In this document: positions 33,126 to 40,726 of the stretch, piece by piece
How positions within the stretch are numbered: the first letter of the stretch is position 1
How the letters are laid out: the number at the start of each line of letters is the position of its first letter
Origin: Terriglobia bacterium
GTDB taxonomy: Bacteria; Acidobacteriota; Terriglobia; Terriglobales; Acidobacteriaceae
Direction: 5' to 3'
Assembly: GCA_020073465.1 (NCBI GenBank)
Contig: JAIQFC010000011.1
Span: forward strand, 169,459 to 233,458
DNA: 64,000 bases
Translations under genes and position numbers: made by a program
The notes under the pieces: model-generated
What the model was told of the DNA's origin: nothing
The model's input: the letters and a program-made list of their open reading frames with translations, nothing else
The model's database searches: none

Positions 33126-34238
33126 ATGACGCTGAATCGAGGAATTGAGACTGAACCTACGCAATCCGAGGCAACCTTCAAGCTGAACCAGTGGCTGGAG
33201 CAACTGGTCTCGGAAAACGGCAGCGATCTGCTGCTCATCGCGGATGCGCACGCGTCTATCCGCGTGGACGGGGAGGTGCGCAAGATCGACTCCACGCCAC
33301 TCACCGGGCCAGAGATCGAAGCTGCGGTCCTTCCGGCCCTCGCGCAGCACGCGGTTGAGAACTACAGACAAGAGCAGATCGCGGACTCGTCTTATCGCGT
33401 GCCGGGGTTGGGACGCTTTCGCATCAACCTGCACCACGAGCGCGGGCGAGCGGCGGCGGCGATTCGCGCTCTTCCGTCGAACGTGCCCTTGCTCGCAGAA
33501 CTCAACCTGCCGGCGGGCGTGGCGGGACTGGCGCAGTTGCAGCGCGGTCTAGTCATAATCGGAGGCGCCACCGGTTCGGGGAAGACCACGACTCTGGCTG
33601 CGCTGGTCAATGAAATGAATCAGCGGGAGTCGCGGCATATTGTCACGATCGAGGATCCGATCGAGTACGAGCATGCGCACGTGCGCAGCGTGATCGAGCA
33701 AGTCGAGATTGGCGTGGACGCCCCCGACTTCCCGACCGCTCTGCGGGCGGCGCTCCGGCAAGCGCCGGACGTGATCGTAGTGGGAGAGATGCGCGATCCG
33801 GAGACCACGCGTATTGCGCTGTCTGCTGCGGAAACGGGGCACCTGGTGTTCACCACCTTGCACACCACCGATGCGGCATCGACGGTTTCAAGAATTGCGG
33901 ACTCCTTCCCCCAGGAGCGACAGCATTCCATCCGCTCCGAAATGGCAATGGCGCTGGCCGCCATGATGACGCAGAGCTTGCTGCCCCGCCGCTCCGGGGG
34001 GCGGGTTCCCGCCGCAGAGTTGCTGATGGTTGGATATGGAGCGCGGCAGCATATCCGCAAGAACGCGTTGCAGCACCTGCATCAGGAGATCGCCATCACG
34101 CGCAAGGCGGGATCGTTTACGCTGGAGGAGTCGCTGGCGCAACTGGTCGTCAGGGGGGATTTGACCCGCGAGGATGCGATGGTGCGGTCGATTCATCCGG
34201 AGGATCTGGATGCGCAGCTGAAGGCGAAGGGAGTTTAA
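33126..34238 (+). CDS. PilT/GspE-family secretion ATPase (PilT-like)
   Basis: 370 residues. An N-terminal PAS-like/N2 region (SDLLLIADAHASIRVDGEVRK) precedes the RecA-like ATPase with Walker A GGATGSGKTTT, the Asp box VTIEDPIEYEH, Walker B VIVVGEMRDPET and the His box FTTLHTTDAAST. This is the PilT architecture of type IV pilus retraction motors, but several PilT-specific residues differ, so a GspE-like accessory ATPase is possible. The frame is open from 33036 through a palindromic repeat; ATG 33126 is the start that makes sense. No pilus genes lie next to it. Confidence 0.85.
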   Translation: MTLNRGIETEPTQSEATFKLNQWLEQLVSENGSDLLLIADAHASIRVDGEVRKIDSTPLTGPEIEAAVLPALAQHAVENYRQEQIADSSYRVPGLGRFRINLHHERGRAAAAIRALPSNVPLLAELNLPAGVAGLAQLQRGLVIIGGATGSGKTTTLAALVNEMNQRESRHIVTIEDPIEYEHAHVRSVIEQVEIGVDAPDFPTALRAALRQAPDVIVVGEMRDPETTRIALSAAETGHLVFTTLHTTDAASTVSRIADSFPQERQHSIRSEMAMALAAMMTQSLLPRRSGGRVPAAELLMVGYGARQHIRKNALQHLHQEIAITRKAGSFTLEESLAQLVVRGDLTREDAMVRSIHPEDLDAQLKAKGV

Positions 34239-34283
34239 GCTCGATCCGGCCGTGGCCGGGGTCCTCAAAGGGCCCCTGGCGTT

Positions 34284-34582
34284 TCAGGCGTCCCTACGGG
34301 ACGAACTTGAGAGGAGAGACGCTGGGCTTAGAGTGTGCCGGACAATAAGGTGCCGTCCCTAACGGGACTCGTTCTCTGTCCGAACGAACCCAGGGCTTAC
34401 GCCCTGGGCTAATGAATGCCGCCCCTTCGGGGCTGGAATCTGCCGACTCCGTTCTGCTCCTTCAACCACGAGTTCTCAGGCACGCGCAGAAGCGCGGTGA
34501 GCGGCACGACTGGAATTCGTGCCCTTCCCGAAACTACTGTTCCCGAAACCAGGGACAGCCGAGGCGGCTGTCCCTACGTGTG
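34284..34582. repeat. Cluster of palindromic repeats (families B, D, E)
   Basis: In order: CAGGCGTCCCTACGGGAC at 34285-34302, CCCAGGGCTTACGCCCTGGG at 34389-34408, GCCGCCCCTTCGGGGCTGG about 34420-34438, and GGGACAGCCGAGGCGGCTGT with following CCCTACG at 34552-34578. This 370-bp gap between convergent PilT-like and comM genes contains no credible ORF. Confidence 0.7.
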
Positions 34583-34606
34583 CCTAGTACGGGTGAAAAT
34601 TCTGCC

Positions 34607-36154
34607 TCATGCCCAATACGTTCGGTCCAGGCTGCGGTACTGGATGGCTTCGGCGATGTGCTTGGGTTCGAGCTGGGCGGATTCTTCCATGTCGGCGATG
34701 GTGCGGGCGACTTTGAGGATGCGGTCGTGGGCGCGGGCGCTGAGGCCCTGCTGGGTCATGGCGCGCTCCAGCAGGCGCTCGCAGTCGGGGGAGAGTTCGC
34801 AGAAGGTACGGATGTGGCGGGAGGACATTTGGGCGTTGCAGTAGAGCTTTTCGCGGGAGGAGGCGAAGCGGGCAAGTTGCTTCTGGCGGGTGCGCATGAC
34901 GCGCTCGCGAATTCTCGCGGAGCCCTCGGGCTCATTGGTGGAGCGCATCTCTTTGTAGTTCACCGCGGGGACGTCGATGTGGATGTCGATGCGGTCCATC
35001 AGCGGGCCCGAGATTTTGGACAGGTAGCGCTGGATCATGGGCGTGGTGCATTGGCAGTCGCGGGTGCGGTCGTTGTGGAAGCCACAGGGACAGGGGTTCA
35101 TGGCCGCGGCGAGCATGAAGCGCGCAGGAAAGGTCAGCGACATGGAGGCGCGGGCGATCGAGACCGTGCCATCTTCCAGAGGTTGACGCAAAACCTCCAG
35201 CACGTTGCGGGGAAACTCGGGGAGTTCGTCGAGAAAGAGCAGGCCGTTGTGGGCCAGCGAAACTTCTCCGGGGCGGGGGATGACGCCTCCGCCGATGAGG
35301 CCTGCGTCGGAGATAGTGTGGTGCGGTGAGCGATACGGGCGTTTCCCGACCAGTCCGGTTCCCTGATCTAGTACGCCAGCCACGCTGTGGATCTTGGTGG
35401 TCTCCAGCGCCTCTTCGAAGGTCAGGGGCGGCAAGATCGTGGGCATGCATTTGGCGAGCATGGTCTTGCCGGAGCCGGGGGGGCCGATCATGAGGATGTT
35501 GTGGCCTCCGGCGCAGGCGATCTCGATGGCGCGCTTGGCGGTCTGCTGACCACGTACGTCCTTGAAGTCGACGAAGAATTGCTGGCACTCACGAAGAAGG
35601 GCGTCTCCATCCGCCTTCATCGGAAGGATGCCGTTGCCGGAGTTAATGAAGTGAATCACGTCGAGCAGTGAGCGCACGGGGTAGATTTCAACGCCACCGA
35701 CCATGGCAGCCTCTTTGGCGTTGGCCTCGGGGACGATCATGCGGGAAATTTTCCGTCCTCGGGCTTCGAGGGCGATAGGCAATGCGCCGCGGACACTGCG
35801 GACTCCGCCGTCGAGGGAGAGTTCGCCGACGAACAGACAATCAGAGATTTCCTTCCTGGTCAGCCCGCCGTAGGCACCAACGATGCCGAGCGCCATGGGG
35901 AGATCGAATCCTGATCCTTCTTTCTTGATGTCGGCAGGGGCAAGGTTGATGGTGATTTGCGTGGGAGGGATGTCGTATCCGCAGTTTTTCAGCGCGGCTC
36001 GGACCCGGTCACGGCTCTCGCGGACGGCAGCGTCGGGGAGGCCGACGGTGTGGAAGTGGTCCTGGTCGGTCTTGATCCCAGAGCAGTCCACTTCCACCTG
36101 AATAATGTTCGCATCGATTCCGTAGACGGCGGCGCTCAGGGTCTTGTAGAGCAT
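34607..36154 (-). CDS. comM: YifB/ComM family Mg-chelatase-like AAA+ ATPase
   Basis: 515 residues with three parts: an N-terminal Lon-substrate-like domain ([34 protein letters not shown]), a central Mg-chelatase AAA+ domain (Walker [13 protein letters not shown], Walker [11 protein letters not shown], zinc-like [15 protein letters not shown]) and a helical C-terminal domain ending [11 protein letters not shown]. ComM is a hexameric helicase that promotes branch migration during natural transformation. Length and domains are canonical. A palindrome at 36248 precedes it. It is read divergently from the histidine kinase. Confidence 0.92.
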   Translation of the reverse strand: MLYKTLSAAVYGIDANIIQVEVDCSGIKTDQDHFHTVGLPDAAVRESRDRVRAALKNCGYDIPPTQITINLAPADIKKEGSGFDLPMALGIVGAYGGLTRKEISDCLFVGELSLDGGVRSVRGALPIALEARGRKISRMIVPEANAKEAAMVGGVEIYPVRSLLDVIHFINSGNGILPMKADGDALLRECQQFFVDFKDVRGQQTAKRAIEIACAGGHNILMIGPPGSGKTMLAKCMPTILPPLTFEEALETTKIHSVAGVLDQGTGLVGKRPYRSPHHTISDAGLIGGGVIPRPGEVSLAHNGLLFLDELPEFPRNVLEVLRQPLEDGTVSIARASMSLTFPARFMLAAAMNPCPCGFHNDRTRDCQCTTPMIQRYLSKISGPLMDRIDIHIDVPAVNYKEMRSTNEPEGSARIRERVMRTRQKQLARFASSREKLYCNAQMSSRHIRTFCELSPDCERLLERAMTQQGLSARAHDRILKVARTIADMEESAQLEPKHIAEAIQYRSLDRTYWA

Positions 36155-36247
36155 GCTGACAGCGGTACTCGGGCGGATTTCGCCCAGGGCACACGAAGGC
36201 TTAGGGTTCCTGCGTACTTACGGTACGCGCCATGACACTCAACAGCC

Positions 36248-36263
36248 TGTGACAGTTGTCACA
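36248..36263. promoter_or_regulatory. Palindromic operator candidate upstream of comM
   Basis: TGTGACAGTTGTCACA: two perfect 7-base arms around GT, about 95 bp upstream of the comM ATG. This is the form expected for a dimeric repressor or activator site. No local regulator is obvious. Confidence 0.45.
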
Positions 36264-36386
36264 CGCGAGAGCTGTGGAAAACGTTGACGGTGTCGGGACA
36301 CGGCATTTCCGAGCTTCGGACCACGTCGGGCCCACCAGGGGATCTACTTTCGCCCCCTTTCGGGGCTTGAACTCCACTCTTGCTTA

Positions 36387-36432
36387 CCCACGGCTTACGC
36401 CGTGGGCTGCACTCTTTCGCCGCTTCGCGGCT
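36387..36432. repeat. Palindromic repeat, family C
   Basis: CCCACGGCTTACGCCGTGGG followed by TCGCCGCTTCGCGGC; nearly identical to 33052-33097. Upstream CGCCCCCTTTCGGGGCTTG is the associated third hairpin, also seen near 59265. It is in the comM-kinase intergenic gap. Confidence 0.75.
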
Positions 36433-36633
36433 AGCAGGGATGGTTTGTCCCAGAAGGTGTTGCACCCGAGACAATTGTTGCGTTCCGCATACCGTGCCGA
36501 GCACATCGAGCGGTGGTCCGCAACGAATACCTGAGTTCAGGGCCTCCGTCCGACACTCTTGTTCCAGGAAACGATATTGTTTGGCGTTAACGCGTAGAAG
36601 TAGGATGGGCTGGCGTAGAATCAACATTCCTCA

Positions 36634-38754
36634 ATGATTCCGGACTCCCCTCAGGCTCCGCGCTCGACCCGCCCGCCCGGCAATCTCGAACGGGAGGAAT
36701 CCCAGCTCTGGCGTTGGGCGCTGGGCTTCATGATCCTGCTGGCAGTCGCGCTGGCGGGATTGCTGTGGGAGCGGCTGGAGAATATTCCTTATCATTTGCG
36801 AGCGATCCCGATCGGGGTTCTGGTGTTGTCGATCCTGTTTGCGGTGTACGCGTACGGGAGGCGGCGGGAAGTCACCGATCTGAAGAAGCTGCTGCAGGGA
36901 TTGCAGGAGCATGTGGGAGCGGCGCCTTCGGAGGAGCAACTCGATCAGCTCAGCCAGGTCATCCAGCGTTCGCAGCGCAGCTTCAAAGAGCTGATCGATT
37001 CGTTTGATGATGTCGCATGCGCAGCATCTCTGGACGGCACACTGCGCACTGTGAACAAACGGATGACCGAACTGGCGGGCGTGACCTACTCCGAGCTCGT
37101 GGGTCACAAGATTTACGAATTCGTGGAGGAGCCAACCCACGACTCGGTGGAGCGGGGACTCAGTCGATTTCTGGAGAAAAAACACTGGGCTGGGATGGTG
37201 CGGGTCACGCTGAAGGGAAACACCCGGCCTCTCTACTTCGACTGCGTGGTCAACGCGATCGTAAAGGGCGATGAGGTGGTAGGCGTCAGCGTTCTCGGGC
37301 GCGACGTCACGGAACAGCGGGAGAAGGAACTGCGCTTCACGGAATTGTTTGAGACGTTGCAGGAAGGAGTCTACTTCAGCAGCCCGGAAGGCAGGCTGCT
37401 CGACGCCAACCCGGCGCTGGTGGGGATGCTGGGATACGTGAAGAAGGAGGAACTGCTGGCGGTCGATGCTGCCGGGTTGAATTTTGACACGTCGCAAGAA
37501 CCGGTGCTGGGCCGGGCGGCCGATGATCGGGGAGGCGTGCGCACGCGCGAAGTGAGGCTCCGGCGCAAGGATGGAACTGCCGCTGTGTTTCTCGATTCGT
37601 CGCGGGCGGTCTGGGATACGTCGGGGAAGATTATCCGCTACCAGGGCACGCTGGTGGATGTCACCGAGAGGCGGAAGATGGAGCGGGAACTCCTGCAGCA
37701 GGAGGAGTTCCGGAGGAGGCTGCTGGAGAGCTTCCCGGATCTGATCCTGGTGGTGGATCTCGAAGAGCGCTACACGTTTGTGAGTTCGCGAGTGCGCGAT
37801 CTGTTGGGATATCAGTCGGAGGATCTGCTGGGAAAGAAGATTTCGGAGCTGGAAGACCACTCGCCGGAACTGGCTGCGCTGTACCACGACGTTGCGTCGA
37901 GCAAGCAGATTTTTGCCTCGGCGGAATATGGGGCGAAACATCGGGATGGGAGTTGGCGAACCATGCGGGCTTCGGCGAGCCAGCTTTACGACGCTGATGC
38001 AAAGCTCAGCGGCGTGATCATCTCGGTGCGCGACATCACGCTGGAAAAGAAGCTGGAGCAGCAAGTGGTGCAGAGCGAGCGGCTGGCTGCGATGGGACAG
38101 ATGATTGGAGGAGTGGCGCACGAGTTGAATAATCCGCTGACCAGTATCCTGGGGGTCAGTGAACTGTTGCAGGACGGAGAGACGAAAGAATCCACACGGA
38201 AGCAACTGGGCATCCTGCAGCAGCAGGCGCGGCGGGCGGCAGAGATCGTGCAGAATCTGACTTACTTTTCGCGTCCGCCGGCGCCGGGGAAAACGCGCAT
38301 CGACATGGGAGAAGTGGTGGAGCGCACGCTGAACCTGCAGGCGTATTCTCTGCGCAAAAACAACATCACCGTGGATTTTCTGCGTGAGCCGGGAATGCCG
38401 TATGGGCTGGGCGATCCGCACCAACTGATGCAGGTTTTCCTGAACTTGATTCTGAATGCAGAGCAGGCGATTCGCGAGGTACGCGACCGGGGGACCCTGA
38501 GGATTCGCCTGGGCAAGTCGAACAATTCAGTGTGGGCGAGCTTTCAGGACGATGGGCCGGGGATACCTCCGGAGACGCTGCCCAACATTTTTGATCCGTT
38601 CTATACGACCAAGCGCCCGGGGCGCGGGACCGGACTCGGGCTTAGCATCTGCAAGGCGGTGATGAAGGAACACCACGGCAGCGTGGAGGCGGCGAATGCA
38701 CCGGGCGGCGGGGCGGTGTTTACGGTGACGCTGCCGCTGATGATCACGAAGTAA
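36634..38754 (+). CDS. Membrane-bound PAS-domain sensor histidine kinase
   Basis: 706 residues: two N-terminal membrane helices (LGFMILLAVALAGLLW and IPIGVLVLSILFAVYAYG), a short coiled coil, three PAS domains (about 110-230, 235-350, 360-470), then HisKA with H-box GGVAHELNNPLTSILG, and HATPase with N-box FLNLILNAEQAI, G1 DDGPGIPPE and G2 GTGLGLSIC. It should autophosphorylate and pass phosphate to a response regulator, which is not encoded nearby, so it is an orphan kinase here. No C-terminal receiver domain. The signal is unknown; PAS domains suggest redox or small ligand. Confidence 0.9.
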   Translation: MIPDSPQAPRSTRPPGNLEREESQLWRWALGFMILLAVALAGLLWERLENIPYHLRAIPIGVLVLSILFAVYAYGRRREVTDLKKLLQGLQEHVGAAPSEEQLDQLSQVIQRSQRSFKELIDSFDDVACAASLDGTLRTVNKRMTELAGVTYSELVGHKIYEFVEEPTHDSVERGLSRFLEKKHWAGMVRVTLKGNTRPLYFDCVVNAIVKGDEVVGVSVLGRDVTEQREKELRFTELFETLQEGVYFSSPEGRLLDANPALVGMLGYVKKEELLAVDAAGLNFDTSQEPVLGRAADDRGGVRTREVRLRRKDGTAAVFLDSSRAVWDTSGKIIRYQGTLVDVTERRKMERELLQQEEFRRRLLESFPDLILVVDLEERYTFVSSRVRDLLGYQSEDLLGKKISELEDHSPELAALYHDVASSKQIFASAEYGAKHRDGSWRTMRASASQLYDADAKLSGVIISVRDITLEKKLEQQVVQSERLAAMGQMIGGVAHELNNPLTSILGVSELLQDGETKESTRKQLGILQQQARRAAEIVQNLTYFSRPPAPGKTRIDMGEVVERTLNLQAYSLRKNNITVDFLREPGMPYGLGDPHQLMQVFLNLILNAEQAIREVRDRGTLRIRLGKSNNSVWASFQDDGPGIPPETLPNIFDPFYTTKRPGRGTGLGLSICKAVMKEHHGSVEAANAPGGGAVFTVTLPLMITK

Positions 38755-38773
38755 GATTGGACTTCGCCTGAGA

Positions 38774-38803
38774 CTGGACAGCCGAGGCGGCTGTCGCTAC
38801 GTG
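38774..38803. repeat. Palindromic repeat, family B
   Basis: GGACAGCCGAGGCGGCTGTC plus GCTACGTGGG between the convergent kinase and thiolase genes; same unit as at 34552-34582. It may work as a bidirectional terminator, though it lacks a T-run. Confidence 0.7.
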
Positions 38804-39996
38804 GGTCTTTCCACTGCCATCGCTACGGCGTTGCCACCGCCTAAACACAGGGCAGCGATTCCGCGCCTGGCGTTGCGGCGGATCATTTCATAAATCAAGG
38901 TCACCAGGACGCGGGCACCGCTGGCTCCGATGGGATGTCCGATGGCGACTGCGCCGCCGTTCACGTTCACTTTGTTGGGATCGAGACCGAGTTCGCGCAT
39001 CACTCCCAGAGCTTGCACGGAAAAGGCCTCGTTCAGTTCGTAGAGATCCACGTCTTCGTTCTTCCAGCCGGTCTTCTCCCAAATCTTTCGCACCGCGCCG
39101 ACAGGGGCCATCATGACCCACTGCGGCTCGACGCCGCTGGTGGCCTGGGCAACGATGCGGACCATCGGCTGGGCACCAAGCTCCTTTGCGCGCTGGGCAC
39201 TGGTGACGACCAGGGCGGCCGCGCCATCGTTCACACCCGGGGCATTACCGGCGGTTACAGTTCCATCTTTTTTGAAGGCGGGTTTCAGGGAACGAAGGAC
39301 TTCAATAGTCGTGTCTTCGCGCGGGCTCTCGTCCTTCTCGAATAGCGCAAGCGGCTCGCCTTTTTTCTTTGCGGGTATCTCCACAGGGACAATCTGTGAC
39401 TTGAAACGGCATTCGCGAATCGCGGCCAGCGCCTTGCGGTGGGAGTTGAGAGCAAACTCGTCCTGCTCCTCACGCTTGATGCCGTACTTCTCAGCAACGT
39501 TCTCGCCGGTGATGCCCATGTGGTAGTTGTTGTAAATGTCCCAGAGACCGTCGTGGACCATGGAATCGACGATTTGCGAGTTGCCGAGGCGGTATCCCTT
39601 GCGGGCTTGCGGGAGCAGGTAGGGAGCATTGGTCATGGATTCCATTCCGCCCGCGACCACAATTGAACTGTTTCCCGTCTGCACGGCTTGCGCAGCGAGT
39701 GCGACTGCTTTCAATCCTGAGCCGCACACCTTGTTGATTGTCATGGCACCTGTGGCGGGAGACAGTCCGCCGAAGATTGCGGCTTGACGCGCGGGATTTT
39801 GCCCGAGTCCGGCGGAGACGACGTTGCCCATGATGCACTCGTCGATCTGAGCGGGGTCGAGGGCGGCGCGCTTTACGGCTTCGCGAACGACAATCGCTCC
39901 CAGCTGCGGAGCACTGAAATCGGAGAGGCTGCCCTGAAATTTTCCTACCGGAGTGCGGCAACCGGAGATGATAACAGCATCGTCAAAAGAGGCCAT
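38797..39996 (-). CDS. Acetyl-CoA C-acetyltransferase (thiolase)
   Basis: 399-residue degradative/biosynthetic thiolase that cleaves or forms acetoacetyl-CoA. Active-site Cys in [11 protein letters not shown] (about residue 90), [33 protein letters not shown] with the catalytic His, and the C-terminal Cys in [15 protein letters not shown] 39996. It complements the hydroxyacyl-CoA and acyl-CoA dehydrogenases elsewhere in the window. It is monocistronic and its 3' end touches a family B repeat. Confidence 0.92.
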   Translation of the reverse strand: MASFDDAVIISGCRTPVGKFQGSLSDFSAPQLGAIVVREAVKRAALDPAQIDECIMGNVVSAGLGQNPARQAAIFGGLSPATGAMTINKVCGSGLKAVALAAQAVQTGNSSIVVAGGMESMTNAPYLLPQARKGYRLGNSQIVDSMVHDGLWDIYNNYHMGITGENVAEKYGIKREEQDEFALNSHRKALAAIRECRFKSQIVPVEIPAKKKGEPLALFEKDESPREDTTIEVLRSLKPAFKKDGTVTAGNAPGVNDGAAALVVTSAQRAKELGAQPMVRIVAQATSGVEPQWVMMAPVGAVRKIWEKTGWKNEDVDLYELNEAFSVQALGVMRELGLDPNKVNVNGGAVAIGHPIGASGARVLVTLIYEMIRRNARRGIAALCLGGGNAVAMAVERPT

Positions 39997-40266
39997 GAAT
40001 CAAGCTCCCCAGAAGATTTCGCAGGCTTCCATTATAAGCGCGGGTGCGAAGGAATGCTTGGATGTGCGGAGAGAGCGGATAGGCCACTTCCTCCGGATGG
40101 ATTCAGATTCGCGAGGGCGCAGAGTTGATGGATGCAACGCCGGCCCGGGAGCAAATCACGAAGATCGACGCGACGCGGAACAACGGCGCTGAAGATTTTG
40201 CTTGCAAAATTCTCTTTGAGTGACTTTGGTACCACGATCGCGCGCTCTTGCATCATCATTTTTTTC

Positions 40267-40295
40267 TTGACTTCATTTTTCAATAACTCTATACA
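40267..40295 (+). promoter_or_regulatory. Near-consensus sigma-70 promoter
   Basis: TTGACT at 40267-40272 and TATACA (read TATACAT) at 40290-40295 with exactly 17 bases between, in an AT-rich stretch that stands out from the GC-rich surroundings. Transcription would start near 40302, at a 7-bp hairpin (TTGCAAC 40305-40311 with GTTGCAA 40320-40326). Confidence 0.75.
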
Positions 40296-40361
40296 TTCAA
40301 CTAGTTGCAACAAAAGACCGTTGCAAATTTTCCATGAAGAATGGAAGGGAGAATAGAACCA

Positions 40362-40403
40362 ATGGCAACGAAGAAGAAGGCGAAAAAGAAAAAGAAGCAC
40401 TAA
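40362..40403 (+). CDS. Tiny lysine-rich ORF in its own transcription unit
   Basis: ATG 40362 encodes MATKKKAKKKKKH, then TAA. An in-frame ATG at 40341 would extend it to 20 residues (MEGRIEP first). AAGGGAG lies about 13 bases before 40362, a loose ribosome-binding site. The ORF is bracketed by a near-perfect promoter and a strong terminator, giving an RNA of about 155 nt. It may be a real micro-protein (nucleic-acid-binding basic peptide) or an incidental ORF in a small RNA. Function unknown; the transcription unit is far better supported than the peptide. Confidence 0.5.
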   Translation: MATKKKAKKKKKH

Positions 40404-40428
40404 GAAAGTTCAGTGCGAAGTCAAAAAG

Positions 40429-40460
40429 GGGGACGCAGAATGCGTCCCCTAAGTTTTTTG
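40429..40460 (+). terminator. Strong rho-independent terminator of the tiny unit
   Basis: Nine-base-pair perfect stem GGGGACGCA / TGCGTCCCC with loop GAA, followed by TAAG and six T. It lies 26 bp after the tiny ORF. Confidence 0.85.
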
Positions 40461-40479
40461 TACAGCATGACCACTAAGT

Positions 40480-40553
40480 CCCTCAGGGGCTGAAGCCCGA
40501 ACAGACAAGGAACGCCTTTATCGCAGCGCTGGAAACGCTGCGCCACCCAAGGT
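40480..40553. repeat. Dispersed repeat, family F copy 1
   Basis: CCTCAGGGGCTGAAGCCC, then TTTATCGCAGCGCTGGAAAC and GCTGCGCCACCC. The unit recurs at 52723-52790 with about 85 percent identity by eye. It lies between the tiny unit and the helicase gene. Confidence 0.75.
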
Positions 40554-40726
40554 CAAGCGCGAAAAACAGGCACGACAGAAGTTCTTCAGCAGCCTAAAGC
40601 TCCGATCTCCAGATCACCCCGGTTGTCGCAGCCGTGGGAGGCCTGATCCGATATCACAAGCTCTGCGCCACACCCAGAATCGGGATTCTCAGCCCACGAT
40701 CAGGATTCGCGTGTGCGCGAGAGCCT

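Noticed and set aside
34284..34582. Repeat cluster as a CRISPR array
   Set aside because: Repeats are different palindromes, not identical units with even spacers; no cas genes in the window.
36631..38424. 597-codon minus-strand ORF opposite the histidine kinase
   Set aside because: Arg/His/Gln-rich mirror frame without any motif; the kinase on the plus strand is complete.
40334..40480. Alternative 48-codon ORF overlapping the tiny lysine-rich ORF
   Set aside because: It runs through the terminator stem and has no family features.
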